Program-made: the position numbers and the translations under genes
In this document: in pieces, positions 54,745-63,950 of the stretch
Numbering within the stretch: position 1 is the stretch's first letter
Layout: the number at the start of each line of letters is the position of its first letter
Notes under the pieces: model-generated
Seen by the model: the letters and a program-made list of their open reading frames with translations, nothing else
Told to the model about the DNA's origin: nothing
The model's database searches: none
Assembly: GCF_905171775.1 (NCBI RefSeq)
Contig: NC_053491.1
Location: 397,761,838 to 397,825,837 of the forward strand
DNA from: Rana temporaria
Taxonomy: Eukaryota > Chordata > Amphibia > Anura > Ranidae
Length of the DNA stretch: 64,000 nt
Direction: 5' to 3'

Positions 54745-55048
54745 AAGACCAAATTTGAAAAAAAAAAAAAAACATTTTACTTTCTGCTATATAACATATC
54801 CAATTCTTTTTTTTTTTAAGTTTTTTCATAAATTTAAGCCAATGTTTTTGGTACGAAATATCCCAATAAGCATCTACAAACTATGGGATATATTTATGGA
54901 ATTTTTATTTTTTTTCTAGTAATGGCGGAGATCAGCGACTTATAGCGGGGCTGCGACATTGTGGGAACCAGTGACTCTAATACAGTGATCAGTGCTAAAA
55001 ATATGCACTGTCACTGTACTAATGACACTGGCTGGCAAAGGGTTAATC
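54378..55048. repeat. Head-to-head pieces of the CCACTT/TTAA family
   Basis: CGCGCAGTTGTCAGCTTAAG ... GGCCTGTCATGAAGGGGGGG (54504-54562) is followed at once by its inverse CCCCCCCTTAATGACAGGCC ... AGCTGACAACTGCGCGG (54575-54639). The right piece then continues with GGTATTTGATCACCTCTGCG, AAGCATCTACAAACTATGGG, AGTGATCAGTGCTAAAAATA and TAATGACACTGGCTGGCAAA. Two partial copies therefore share a junction. Confidence 0.65.
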
Positions 55049-55056
55049 ATCTAGGG

Positions 55057-55820
55057 CAGGGGTCTCCAAACTTTCTAAACGAAGGGCCAGTTTACTGTCC
55101 TTCAGACTTTAGGGGGGCCGGACTGTGTGGCCACTGGAAATAGAAAAATGTTCCGGTATCAGCAGGAGTAAACAATGCCCCATTTTTTGGTGTCAGTGAG
55201 AGTAATGACCCATCATTGGTGTAGTTGGGAGGAATTGTGCCTCTTTGTTGGTGTCATTGGGAGGAATTGTGCCCCTTTGTTGGTGTCATTGGGAGGAATT
55301 GTGCCCCTTTGTTGGTGTCATTGGGAGAAATTGTGCCCCTTTGTTGGTGTTATTAGAAGGAATTTGTTGCTCATGTTGGTGTCATTGGGAGGAATTGTGC
55401 CCCTTTGTTGGTGTCATTGGGAGAAATGGTGCCCCTTTGTTGGTGTTATTAGAAGGAATTTGTTCCTCATTGTTGGTGTCATTGGGAGGAATTGTGCCCC
55501 GTTGTTGGTGTCATTGGGAGAAATTGTGCCCCTTTGTTGGTGTTATTAGAAGGAATTGAGCCCCTTTGTTGGTGTCATTGGGAGGAATTGTGCCCCTTTG
55601 TTGGTGTCATTGGGAGGAATTGTGCCCCATTGTTGGTGTCATTGGGAGGAATTGTGCCCCATTGTTGGTGTCATTGGGAGGAATTGTGCCACATTGTTGC
55701 CACATTGTTGGTGTAATTGGGAGGAATTGTGCCCCATTGTTGGTGTCATTAGGACAAGGGCCAGATAAAAGCAAGTAAAGGGCCACATCTGGCCCCCGGG
55801 CCGCAGCTTGGAGACCCCTG
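55057..55820. mobile_element. hAT-like element with 32-bp minisatellite
   Basis: The ends CAGGGGTCTCCAAACTTTCT and GCAGCTTGGAGACCCCTG are inverted. The 8-bp repeat ATCTAGGG flanks them exactly (55049-55056 and 55821-55828). A shorter relative lies at 58303-58778. Confidence 0.88.
55220..55755. repeat. About 31-32-bp minisatellite
   Basis: The unit TTGTTGGTGTCATTGGGAGG followed by AATTGTGCCCC occurs about 17 times, with variants GAGAAATTG and TTATTAGAAGGAATT arranged in a higher-order pattern. The periodic open frames are not genes. Confidence 0.9.
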
Positions 55821-56133
55821 ATCTAGGGCAATTAAAGGCTTAACTGTGTTGCCTAACCAGTTATAAACAACTCCCAGTTTGCTGAATAAGAATATACCTG
55901 GCGAGTAAAAATGCTGTCCCCCCCAGATTTCTAAGGGTTCCTACACCCATGGTTGTAACTATACTGTCTGCCGTAATGATGTAAAGCATTGCGCAAACTA
56001 TTGGCGCTATATAAATTCTGTATAATAATAATGTCAAATTCACTGCTTTATAAATATGACCCTTAATATAAGCTGGTGTTATTTTATCAATATGGACAAA
56101 TAAGAGCAGAGTCTTGATGGATTAAGTGACACT

Positions 56134-56575
56134 TATGCCGCGTACACACCATCACTTTATGTGAAGAAAAAAAACGACATTTTCTGTGAAGTAAAAAATG
56201 ATGTTTTTGAAACTTCAATTTTCAAAGACGAAGTTGCATACACACCATCGTTTTTCTCACAATGTTCTAGCAAAGCGAGGTTACGTTCCACCACGTTTTT
56301 CCATTGAAGCTCGCTTCATAAGTAGCTTCTGGGCATGCGCGGGTGAAAAAACGTCGTTTTAAACAACGTTTTTGCTACACACGGTCAATTTCTGTGAAGT
56401 AAAAGTTGACGTTTTGAAAAACGACACATAAAATTGAAGCATGCTTCAATTTTTTTTGGTCGTTTTTTAGAAGACATAAAACGACGTTTTCCCCCACACA
56501 CGGTCAATTAAAGTGACGTTTTTAAAAACGTCATTTTTTTTCATCACATAAAGTGATGGTGTGTACGCGGCATAA
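56134..56575. mobile_element. GTACACACC-family foldback MITE, AAACGACGTTTT type
   Basis: The ends TATGCCGCGTACACACCATC and GATGGTGTGTACGCGGCATA are perfect inverted repeats, followed inward by ACTTTATGTGAAGAAAAAAA and its near-inverse. The interior contains many AAACGACGTTTT and TTCAATTTT blocks facing each other. Target duplication is ambiguous (TTA / TAA). Confidence 0.72.
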
Positions 56576-56579
56576 AATA

Positions 56580-57060
56580 TCTGAGTTTTGGTCTTACCCT
56601 TTAATGGTAAGCTTTAATAGCCAAATACAGTAAGAAACACCATGATTTAAGATTTTAGTTGGATATGTGTCGCAATAAATCATGTTCTTTGGAAAATACC
56701 CACCTTTCACGATGCCCTGCACTCAATGAGACACTATAGCAAACTTTACATTCTACTCTTTATTTAGATCATAGAAATCCGTTCTTGCAATAGAGGAGAT
56801 AGTTGGATGTATTTGTCACCAAAGGCCTAAGAATTACAATCCCCCTAAACTTTACTAGAGCAGAGACTCCCTCATAGCTTTGTGACACAGACACTATCCT
56901 GTTATCATTACCGTGTTGCATGTCACAGCTGTTTTGCAGTTACAGACAAAAGAAAAAGCTAGATAAGTCTTAGATCCATAGATCTTTTTTTTTTTTTTTT
57001 TTTTGCCATCCACAAAAGTGAGGTGAATAGAAGAATCCTTCCCACTGAGACATTGTTTTT
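56580..57060. other. Unassigned DNA
   Basis: No gene or bounded repeat was recognised. Confidence 0.35.
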
Positions 57061-57067
57061 TTTTTTT

Positions 57068-57284
57068 TACTAAAGGCAAATCCACTTTGCACTACAAGTG
57101 CACTTGGAAGTGCAGTTGCTGTAGATGCAAGGAAAAAAAAAAAAAACATTTTGCTTGTACATGATTGGATGATAAAATTAGCAGAGCCTCCCCTTATTTC
57201 AAATCTTCCCCTCAGATCTAAAGCGGCTGCACTTCCAAGTGCACTTGCAGTACAAAGTGAATTTGCCTTTAGTAAATCAACCCC
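57068..57284. mobile_element. Foldback MITE, TACTAAAGGCAAAT ends
   Basis: TACTAAAGGCAAATCCACTT and its inverse AAAGTGAATTTGCCTTTAGTA flank facing blocks TGCACTTGGAAGTGCAG and CTGCACTTCCAAGTGCA. The outer TTTACTA core is shared with the 5483 and 32801 foldbacks, suggesting a wider family. Confidence 0.7.
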
Positions 57285-57632
57285 ATTGTATTATGACTGT
57301 GAGAATACTGAGCAGGAGTTGCAGCAGAGAAAAAAAATTCCAACAAGGCCATTCAACAGAAATTCACCATTAGATTAAATTCTGTTGAGTGGGATCGACC
57401 ACACATGGATCAAAATTCATCCGGCCTCTGCTGAACCTGCCAATTTATAATCCATCTATGGCTACCTTCCAAGCATTTCTACTCCAACCTAAGAATGACT
57501 TAGTAGTTATACTCATTGTGGTCCTATTCATGGTCCTCTTCCTCCTGGGAAAACAAGGAACCAACATTTTAAATAAGGGGCAGGGACTGGGTCTAGGTAT
57601 TTCTGTCTGTGCCTAGGCATTACATAATTATG
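57285..57632. other. Unassigned DNA
   Basis: No supported feature was seen. The 75-codon frames here lack any domain. Confidence 0.35.
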
Positions 57633-58011
57633 CATAGCTCCCTACTGTCCCTGATTTGGAGGGACTGTCCCTGATTTGGATGTCCATCTGTCCCTCTTTC
57701 CTCCTAATTTGTCCCTCATTTTGGTCTGATCTATATAGTTGTATATAAAATGAACTTTGTATCTTTCAAAAGGTGTTTCCCAGTGCTAAACCTTTCATCC
57801 AAATTATAAATTGCTGCATTTGTAAATTTTAAAAGCCAATATTAAGGAATAGTAGTGATAAAAATGTCCCTTGTGGATTCAATTAACCTTTTTCTTTTTT
57901 TTTTATATTAATTCTACTTTAACTGGGTGTGACAGGGGGCGTGTCCTATGCCTACATAAATTTGTATTAGTAGGTGTCCCTCATTCCCATCTCAAAATGT
58001 TGGGAGGTATG
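57633..58011. mobile_element. hAT-like element with CATAGCTCCC ends
   Basis: The start CATAGCTCCCTACTGTCCCT and the end CAAAATGTTGGGAGGTATG are imperfect inverted repeats (CATA-CTCCC-A). The flanks AATTATG and AATCATG are similar but do not give a clean 8-bp duplication. It is AT-rich and non-coding. Confidence 0.5.
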
Positions 58012-58097
58012 AATCATGGACAAGTTGAGGCAGAGTTTGATGAATCTAACAGGTTTACAAGTCTCATATTTGAACATCCACATACTGTATATATAAA

Positions 58098-58171
<74 letters not shown>
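58098..58171. repeat. (CA)n then (TA)n microsatellite
   Basis: About 22 CA dinucleotides (58099-58142) are followed by an imperfect TA run to 58171. Confidence 0.95.
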
Positions 58172-58172
<1 letters not shown>

Positions 58173-58195
58173 AAAACAAAGGTTGTCTGTCACTG

Positions 58196-58960
58196 TGTGT
58201 GGGCCAGTGACCCCTGGTCTCTGCATTACTTACTCCAGAGTTCTGCCTTTTGCATTACTTACTCCTGACCTATGCACTCATACTTACTACTGTGCTCTAC
58301 CCCAGTGGTCTCCAAACTGCGGCCCGGGGGCCAAATGCGGCCCTTTGCGTGCTTTTATCCGGCCCTTGGGACACTAGTTCATCAACTGATACTAACATTG
58401 GGGCATAATTCCTCCCACTGACTCCAACGATGGGACACGATGCCTCTCAATTATACCAATGATGGGGCAAAATTCCTTGCAATGAGCACAATTCCTCCCC
58501 AAGAAGACAACAATGGAGCTCAATTCCTCCCAATGATGCCAATGATGGGGGGGACAATTCCTCACAATGACACCAACAGTGGAGCATAGTTTCTCTCAAT
58601 GACACCAACAATGGGGCCCAATGACACCAATGATTAGGCACAGTTACTCCCATTGAAACAAACAACGGGACATTATTTTTTCCCAATGTTGGGACCTTTT
58701 CACTGACCACTGTCCGGCCCTCGTAAAGTCTGAAGGACAGTAAACTGGCCCTTTGTTTAGAAAGTTTGGAGACCCCTGCTCTACCCTCTGGATTACTTAA
58801 TACTGCCCTCTGCATTGCTTACGCCCAAGCTCTGCCTTTTGCATTACTTACTACTGCACTCTGCTTTGCTTACTCCTTATCTCCGCCCTCTGTGTTACTT
58901 GCTGCTGACCTCAGCAGTCTGCATTTCAGACTATTGACTGCTGCACTCGGCCCTACTCCT
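58196..58960. repeat. Degenerate about 25-30-bp tandem repeat split by a hAT element
   Basis: Units such as CTGCATTACTTACTCCTGACC and CTGCCTTTTGCATTACTTAC recur on both sides of the hAT element at 58303-58778 (58196-58302 and 58779-58960). Copies are diverged. Confidence 0.6.
58303..58778. mobile_element. hAT-like element, relative of 55057-55820
   Basis: The start CAGTGGTCTCCAAACTGCGG and the end AGAAAGTTTGGAGACCCCTG are inverted. The 8-bp repeat CTCTACCC flanks them exactly (58295-58302 and 58779-58786). Its interior has the AATTCCTCCCAATGA-type minisatellite in the opposite orientation to the 55220 array. Confidence 0.88.
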
Positions 58961-60300
58961 CCCTCCACTCTCTTATAAGTGTGGCTGAGAGCAGTGAGAG
59001 CCATTTTCTTCTGTCACTGTCTGTCAAATCCAGTAAGGAGAGAGCGGGAGATGAGTGGTGCTGTGTGTGTCAATGAACACACACAGCCACGTTCATGAAC
59101 ATGGGCCACCATAGGAAGTGGTGAAGGCAGTGGAGGCACATGCAAAAAGAGAAGGAGCCTAGCGTGCTGGCGGAGGACATCAGAAGTAGAGGTTTGAGGC
59201 TGATCTATTCAAGTACAGTATAACATTATTTGTGTATGTATAAAAAAAAAATTATTAAAAAAATGTACTTTACAACCACAGAAACACAGACAGTAAAAAT
59301 GATTGTGGCCCCCTAAGATTAGTGATCAGTGTCAGTGGAGGCCTGTCCATTAGGGGCACAGGGGTGCCACCCCCTCTAACCCATGCGTCCGGCCCTAATC
59401 TACATGCAGGTCACAGGAACACATGGATTTCAATGTTTTGTTTTTAAGGCACGTGATTAGAGCCTGAGGCTTTAAATGGCTTAAAAAAAGGGTGGGGTTG
59501 GGGCGCAGAGCACTGCGCCCTGAGCCCACCCAGTTGTGTGACATAAGAAAATTAATATTCGATATTGTCTTCCTTTTTTGCCGGGAGGAGAAGCAATGCC
59601 TGTTTGGCCGTGAGGAGCAGCAACTTCTAAGGTAAGGTCACTTATCATCGCCATCTGTCTCCACCGGGAGGAGGGCACTGATCGCTTCCGTCCGTCTCCC
59701 GCAGGTGGGATGGTTGGGCCACTGATCGCCGCCGGTCTCCCCAGCTTTGTTTGCTGCCCCCCCCAAATATTAAGTACCAGCCACCACTGGTCAGTGTAGA
59801 AGTGCATTCTTGCATTGGTGGTCAATGTAAGTAGGAGAGCAAGTTGGCCCTGCTCATTGCTCAAAGAACCCCTTGAGGAAGCATGTTGTACAAAGTATTC
59901 TGTGCCGCATGCTTGTGGGTAGACATTATTGCTTGCACAAATAAATGTTTAATTTGTACTTTGTGTGTCAGCTGTAAGAGCAGTGAAGAATTACCACCTT
60001 ACTTAGAAGTATTGAAAAAAGTGGCAGATCAGTATTCTTGTTAGTACAAACACATTTCTCTGTGTACAGTTTTCAGATAAATGAGGCTGGCTTATTTTTT
60101 GACATTGGTAATTATTATTTGCTTGGGGGGTTAGTCCTTGCAAGTGTGGCTGTTTTATCACTTTAATGCAAAACCTTCCTGCTACATAAAAACAAATATA
60201 CATCAAAAAGCACTGCTTCATGGACCTTGAGCCATTTTAAATGTTTTTAAAATATATATATTTTTAAATTTATGAATACTGATTTGAAAAATTATACTTA
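58961..60300. other. Unassigned DNA
   Basis: No gene was recognised. 59340-59400 and 59745-59790 contain phrases that look like hAT-type ends (CCTGTCCATTAGGGGCACAG; CCAGCCACCACTGG) but no matching pair or target duplication was found. Confidence 0.35.
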
Positions 60301-60301
60301 A

Positions 60302-60372
60302 AGGCTAACTCCATTTTGTAAACTGCTGTGCAAATTGTTAGTGCTATATAAATCCTGTATTAAATAAAAAAT
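60302..60372 (+). mobile_element. LINE 3' tail fragment
   Basis: AACTGCTGTGCAAATTGTTA and GTGCTATATAAATCCTGTAT followed by TAAATAAAAAATAATAAT match the tail landmarks at 55985-56032 and 6590-6640. Confidence 0.5.
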
Positions 60373-60546
60373 AATAATTCTACCTTTTGCAAAAAAAAAA
60401 AAGCACCCATAATTATTTGTTTGCATTTGCGTCTGCATTGCAACCGAGATCAGTAAATTTTGACTACAATGCTTAGGCTTAGGCAGCCTATCCCTGCAGC
60501 CCAGGTTTGTACCCAGGTATGGGCCATCAGTTACAGGACTAGAGTA

Positions 60547-60770
60547 AGGCTGGCCATACACGGTTCGAATCAGCAGGAACCAGCCGAGATTCGAACTGTT
60601 CATGCGCAGTACCAAGTTGATTCTCTTGCGATTATCTCTAGCGGCTGCTATAGCTGCTAGCAATAATAACGACTGTCTTTTCCTGGCTGGGATGGCTTTC
60701 CCTTCCCCCTGCTGGGAGCAGACAATTACTGTCTGTGTTGATGAGGGTCTGTGTTGATGGGGAAATCATG
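60547..60770. mobile_element. Truncated relative of the 18603 MITE
   Basis: GGCTGGCCATACACGGTTCG then AATCAGCAGG / CAGCCGAGATTCGAAC follows the left-end pattern of 18603-19047, after a TAA flank. The right end was not found. Confidence 0.4.
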
Positions 60771-60926
60771 CAAGTTTCTTTCTTGTTCCCCAATAAAATA
60801 CATAATTAAAGTGTTACTAAACCCAGAATCCTGCATTCACTTTAGACACAGAAGGCTTGCCGCTCCAGGTAAGATGAGGAAGCATGATGGAATTCGTGGG
60901 TGCGGCTTGCGTCCGCAATCAATATG

Positions 60927-61359
60927 TAAAAAGAAGAAAAGGCTGCACACCACGATTGTGATCCAAAATCCTTTATTGGGACATCCCAGAGTGACACCAC
61001 AAAAGCAGAGTGCCTGATAGACGCGTTTCACGCTGTTTTAAGTGCTTAATCATTGGTAATGATTATGTTAATGATTAAGCACTTATAATGCCTCGAACAC
61101 ACGGTCGGACTTTCCGAGAAAAAAAGTCAGACAGGCTTTTTTTCTCGGAAAGTCCGGCCGTGTGTAGCCTCCATCAGACTGTTTTTCTCGGAAGTCCGAC
61201 GAACCTAAGATAGAGAACCTGTTCTCTTTCTCTCCGACGGACTCGCGGCGGACTTTTGCACGCATCTACCGGGCACTCTGCTTTTGTGGTGTCACTCTGG
61301 GATGTTCCAGTAAAGGATTTTGGATCACAATCGTGGTGTGCAGCCTATTCTTCTTTTTT
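60927..61359. repeat. Foldback insertion with arms of about 87 bp
   Basis: AAAAGAAGAAAAGGCTGCAC ... CACAAAAGCAGAGTGC (60927-61013) is inverted at 61272-61359 (GCACTCTGCTTTTGTGGTGT ... GTGCAGCCTATTCTTCTTTT). The centre holds a second hairpin (AAGTGCTTAATCATT / AATGATTAAGCACTT) and a GTACACACG-family fragment. Confidence 0.8.
61089..61265. mobile_element. GTACACACG-family fragment, GTCGGACTTTCC type
   Basis: TGCCTCGAACACACGGTCGG begins it. The inner blocks CGGACTTTCCGAGAAAAAAA and TTTTTTCTCGGAAAGTCCGG face each other. The right end is missing, and the region to 61265 runs into the enclosing foldback arm. Confidence 0.5.
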
Positions 61360-61659
61360 ACATCCTGTATTCACTATATCTGGTCTCACATAGAAATGCA
61401 ATTATTTTAGTAAATATAAACTGCTAAATACCTTTTCTCATCAGCAGTATATAGTAGTCTTATGATTTATTTGAGATTTATTTAAAGCTTGTAGGAAGAG
61501 TTTACATTCTCCTTTGTCTGTCCTATACGGGCTGCAGGACCCCTGACCCTCTGTCTGGACAGTGCTGATTGTTCCTGTGCTGATCACATTCACCCTCCCA
61601 AGAAAAAAAAAACTCTTAAGCAATACACATCAAACTATAGTTTTAGTAACACTTTAATT

Positions 61660-61737
61660 ACAAATACCAATGCACTTGCTTAATTCTTCTTTTAAACACT
61701 CCTACTTGCCCTGCATGCTTTTTGTTTCGAATATTTG
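61660..61737. other. Short unassigned spacer
   Basis: No feature was recognised. Confidence 0.3.
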
Positions 61738-62175
61738 AAATTTTAACATGACATTCAGCCGAGTTGTCAGAATGACAATCAGCTGTTTTTTTTATTTCAG
61801 TGCCGTACATACTGTATTTTCACCGCCGCTTCCGGGTATGTAATGTGCGGAACTGGGCGTTCCTAATTGATTGACATCCTTCCGACCGCGCATACAGCGC
61901 GTCACGAGTTGCCGAAAGAAGCCAAACTGTGAGTCGGCTCTATACGGCGCCTTTCGGCAACTCGTGACACGCTGTATGCGCCGGTCGGAAGGATGTCAAT
62001 CAATTAGGAATGCCCAGTCCCGCACATTACATACCCGAAAGCAGCAGTGAAAATACGGTATGTACGGCACTGAAAAAAAAAACAGCCGTCATTCTGACAA
62101 CTTGGCTGAATGTCATGTTAAAATTTCAAATATTAAATGATAAAAAAAAATTTGGGGGTGAACCCCCGCTTTAAG
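61738..62175. repeat. Foldback repeat with arms of about 185 bp
   Basis: AAATTTTAACATGACATTCA ... GAGTTGCCGAAAG (61738-61920) returns inverted at about 61945-62130 (CTTTCGGCAACTCGTGAC ... TGAATGTCATGTTAAAATTT). The centre is about 25 bp. The right margin TGAACCCCCGCTTTAAG resembles TTAA-target termini such as AACCGCTTTAA at 29513. Confidence 0.8.
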
Positions 62176-62336
62176 ACATGACAAGCAATTGTTGAATGTG
62201 CAGCTCCGTTCACAAAAACAGTACCACAATAATTGAAATTGTCCATTATAATAACATCCTTGCTTCCCAGCCGTTTCAGTCTGTGATAGGAATTGAGACT
62301 CTTCCCCATCTTTTATGTTAGGAGGCCTGTAACATG
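62176..62336. other. Unassigned DNA flanking the DIRS-like element
   Basis: No feature could be supported. The true outer end of the DIRS-like element lies near 62336 or slightly to its left. Confidence 0.35.
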
Positions 62337-62405
62337 TAATTCGGGATTTTCCTAGCTACCATGACGGAAAATCTGAGTTATATGATGACAGGAGGCGAGT
62401 ATCTT
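62337..62405. repeat. Outer part of the DIRS-like terminal repeat
   Basis: The 69 bp from TAATTCGGGATTTTCC to GGCGAGTATCTT are the reverse complement of 62853-62921, with no mismatch that I could see. Confidence 0.85.
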
Positions 62406-62486
62406 GCATTAATCTTCCTTTTTAATGCTCATAGCAGAAACATAACATTTATTTCTTTAATAAAAATGTAGAAAAATTTCTTCAAA

Positions 62487-62545
62487 ACTACAATACCCAG
62501 CAGCCCCGGGGACCCCTCCCCCTAGGCCACAGTCTCTATATAAGG
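62487..62545 (+). promoter_or_regulatory. ZNF143/Staf-like motif and TATA box in the terminal repeat
   Basis: ACTACAATACCCAGCAG (62487-62503) closely matches the vertebrate Staf/ZNF143 binding element (ACTACAATTCCCAGCAT-like). CTATATAAGG follows at 62536-62545, and a pyrimidine-rich CTCTCCTCCTCTTTCTTTGTG lies about 20 bp further on. DIRS terminal repeats are inverted, so the 5' copy of this repeat would point the same promoter into the coding region. Confidence 0.45.
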
Positions 62546-62852
62546 GGCTGTCTGGGTCTCTCCTCCTCTTTCTTTGTGCGATCCTGTAACATCACGTAAC
62601 CTTGTCGTCATGAACTTCGTTCCGCGTTGCTCGGGGACTCCTCCTCCGATGCTGGAAACTGGACCAACTGGGCCCTTCAACTTTCAACAGGTCGGCTATT
62701 ATACCGTCAGAACTGTGTTCAACTGGAACAAAACAGAAGACCCATCATTCGGGAACTGCAGAACTCTGTATTACCGTCCGTATAGACTTAGGCTCCACCC
62801 TTCAATAACCTGAAATGAGAAAACGTATCGTGATAGGGGTGGGTCGGGTGGG

Positions 62853-62960
62853 AAGATACTCGCCTCCTGTCATCATATAACTCAGATTTTCCGTCATGGT
62901 AGCTAGGAAAATCCCGAATTATATTTCAGACAGGAGGCTTCGTATCTTGCAAGTTTAAAG
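62853..62960. repeat. Internal complementary region of the DIRS-like element
   Basis: 62853-62921 is the inverse of the outer terminal repeat. It is followed directly by ATTTCAGACAGGAGGCTTCG and TATCTTGCA (62922-62950), which resembles the direct-orientation terminal sequence GACAGGAGGCGAGTATCTTG (62387-62406). The two element ends thus appear joined here, as expected for a DIRS circle-junction template. Confidence 0.65.
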
Positions 62961-62997
62961 CTATCATACATTATACATACATGTAAATATACAATCC

Positions 62998-63950
62998 TTA
63001 AAGTATAGAAGTGGAGACATGGTCCTGTGGTCGAAAATAATATCGCCGAAAGGTCGTTTCTGATGACCAATCTGCCGCTAGTAAAAGGTCCGAAAGTGAA
63101 CCACCTGATGTGACCACTTTGGTAGCCATGGCACCTCTAGAGGAGTGAGCTCCAAAGAGCGATACGTCGATCCCGGCCAGTTTCATGGCCGTTCTCACCC
63201 ATCTGGCTAATGATGCCGAAGACACTGGAAGGTGAGGTTTCACGTATGAGATCAATAGTTGATTATGATCAAGTGACCGCAGGGATGCAGTTCTTGATTC
63301 GTATTGTTGAAGACATCGAACAACACAGATATGTGGATGGTCAGGAAAGAATGGATAGAATACTGTATGAATTCCCGTCTTCGTCCTACGAACCACGGAA
63401 AAACGTACCCCTTCCGGCGAGAATTGACGCCGGGAGATGTCTAATGCCCTAACATCTGAAACTCTTTTGATGGAGATCAGACATAGAAGGGTAGAGAGTT
63501 TAATCGAAAGCTTCTTCAACGAGAGGGCGTCATTGTCCTCCCAAGTGTTGAAAAGTTCCAAAACCCTGTTGACGTCCCACGTAAATTGGTATCTAGGCCG
63601 AGGGGGGCGTTTGAACTTCACCCCCCGGAGGAGCCGACAAATCAAGAAATCAAGGGGTGTCTGCCTACAGGCAAAGTGTCTACAGGGCAATGATAAGCCG
63701 AAATGGCTGATCTATAGACATTCAATGAACTGTAGGATTTACCGGTTTCATAAGAATCCGCCGAATAGTTCACTATGTCTGATACAGGTGCATGAACGGC
63801 ATCAATTTGCCGTCGATCACACCAACGAACCCATAGGGCCCAGGCAGATCTGTACGGCGATCTAGTCCCTGGGGCCCAGGCCAGGGCGAGGAGGTCTCTA
63901 GCCGATTGTGAAATATCGTTATCGGCGTCTCCGACCCCGAAACCAACCAC
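62998..63950 (-). pseudogene. DIRS-like tyrosine recombinase with a frameshift
   Basis: Two overlapping minus-strand frames make up one recombinase. The N-terminal part (63950 down to about 63645) holds a SAM-like core-binding domain (ARDLLALAWAPGTRSPYRSA; NVYRSAISAYH). The catalytic part (63690 to 62998) has Arg in IKRVSDVRALD, Lys in RRTKTG, the HSSR box (His and Arg) and the nucleophile tyrosine in FRRYYFRP. The frames are split near 63640-63655 by a tandem 8-nt repeat (AATCAAGA AATCAAGG on the plus strand). All catalytic residues remain, but the protein cannot be made as one chain without frameshifting. The frame ends just before the complementary region, as in DIRS elements. Confidence 0.8.

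Larger units (their letters stand above)
53806..55951. mobile_element. hAT-like element, 2.1 kb, nested in the LINE
   Basis: It starts CATGGGCGTAGGAACC and ends GGGTTCCTACACCCATG. It is flanked exactly by GTTGTAAC (53798-53805 and 55952-55959). The interior includes G-rich sequence, a head-to-head pair of TTAA-family pieces (54378-55048) and a second hAT element (55057-55820). No transposase is seen. Confidence 0.82.
53290..56035 (+). mobile_element. 3' end of a CR1/L2-like LINE, interrupted by hAT elements
   Basis: The ORF2 tail is followed by TTAGATTGTAAGCTCTAACG (to 53582), then AGCAGGGCCCTCTGATTCCT ... GTGTTGTAAC (53763-53805), and finally TATACTGTCTGCCGTAATGA ... GGCGCTATATAAATTCTGTA and TAATAATAATG (55960-56032). 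Removing the 53583-53754 and 53806-55951 insertions gives a continuous 3' untranslated tail. Confidence 0.65.
60810..61653. mobile_element. TTAA-target element with nested foldback
   Basis: It is flanked by TTAA (60806-60809 and 61654-61657) with ends AGTGTTACTAAACCCAG and TTTTAGTAACACT. The sequence after the left end (ATCCTGCATTCACTTTAG) is resumed at 61363 (ATCCTGTATTCACTATATC), showing that about 520 bp is inserted between. Fragments of the same element occur at 32272, 37572 and 39640. Confidence 0.65.

Noticed and set aside
55175..55778. Cys/Trp-rich repeating frames (CWCHWEELCPFVGVIGRN type)
   Set aside because: They derive from the 31-32-bp minisatellite; several frames of the same array are open.
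62574..62813. 79-codon open frame downstream of the TATA box in the DIRS-like terminal repeat
   Set aside because: It lies within the terminal repeat, has no recognisable domain, and is probably incidental. It would merit another look only if conserved in other copies.
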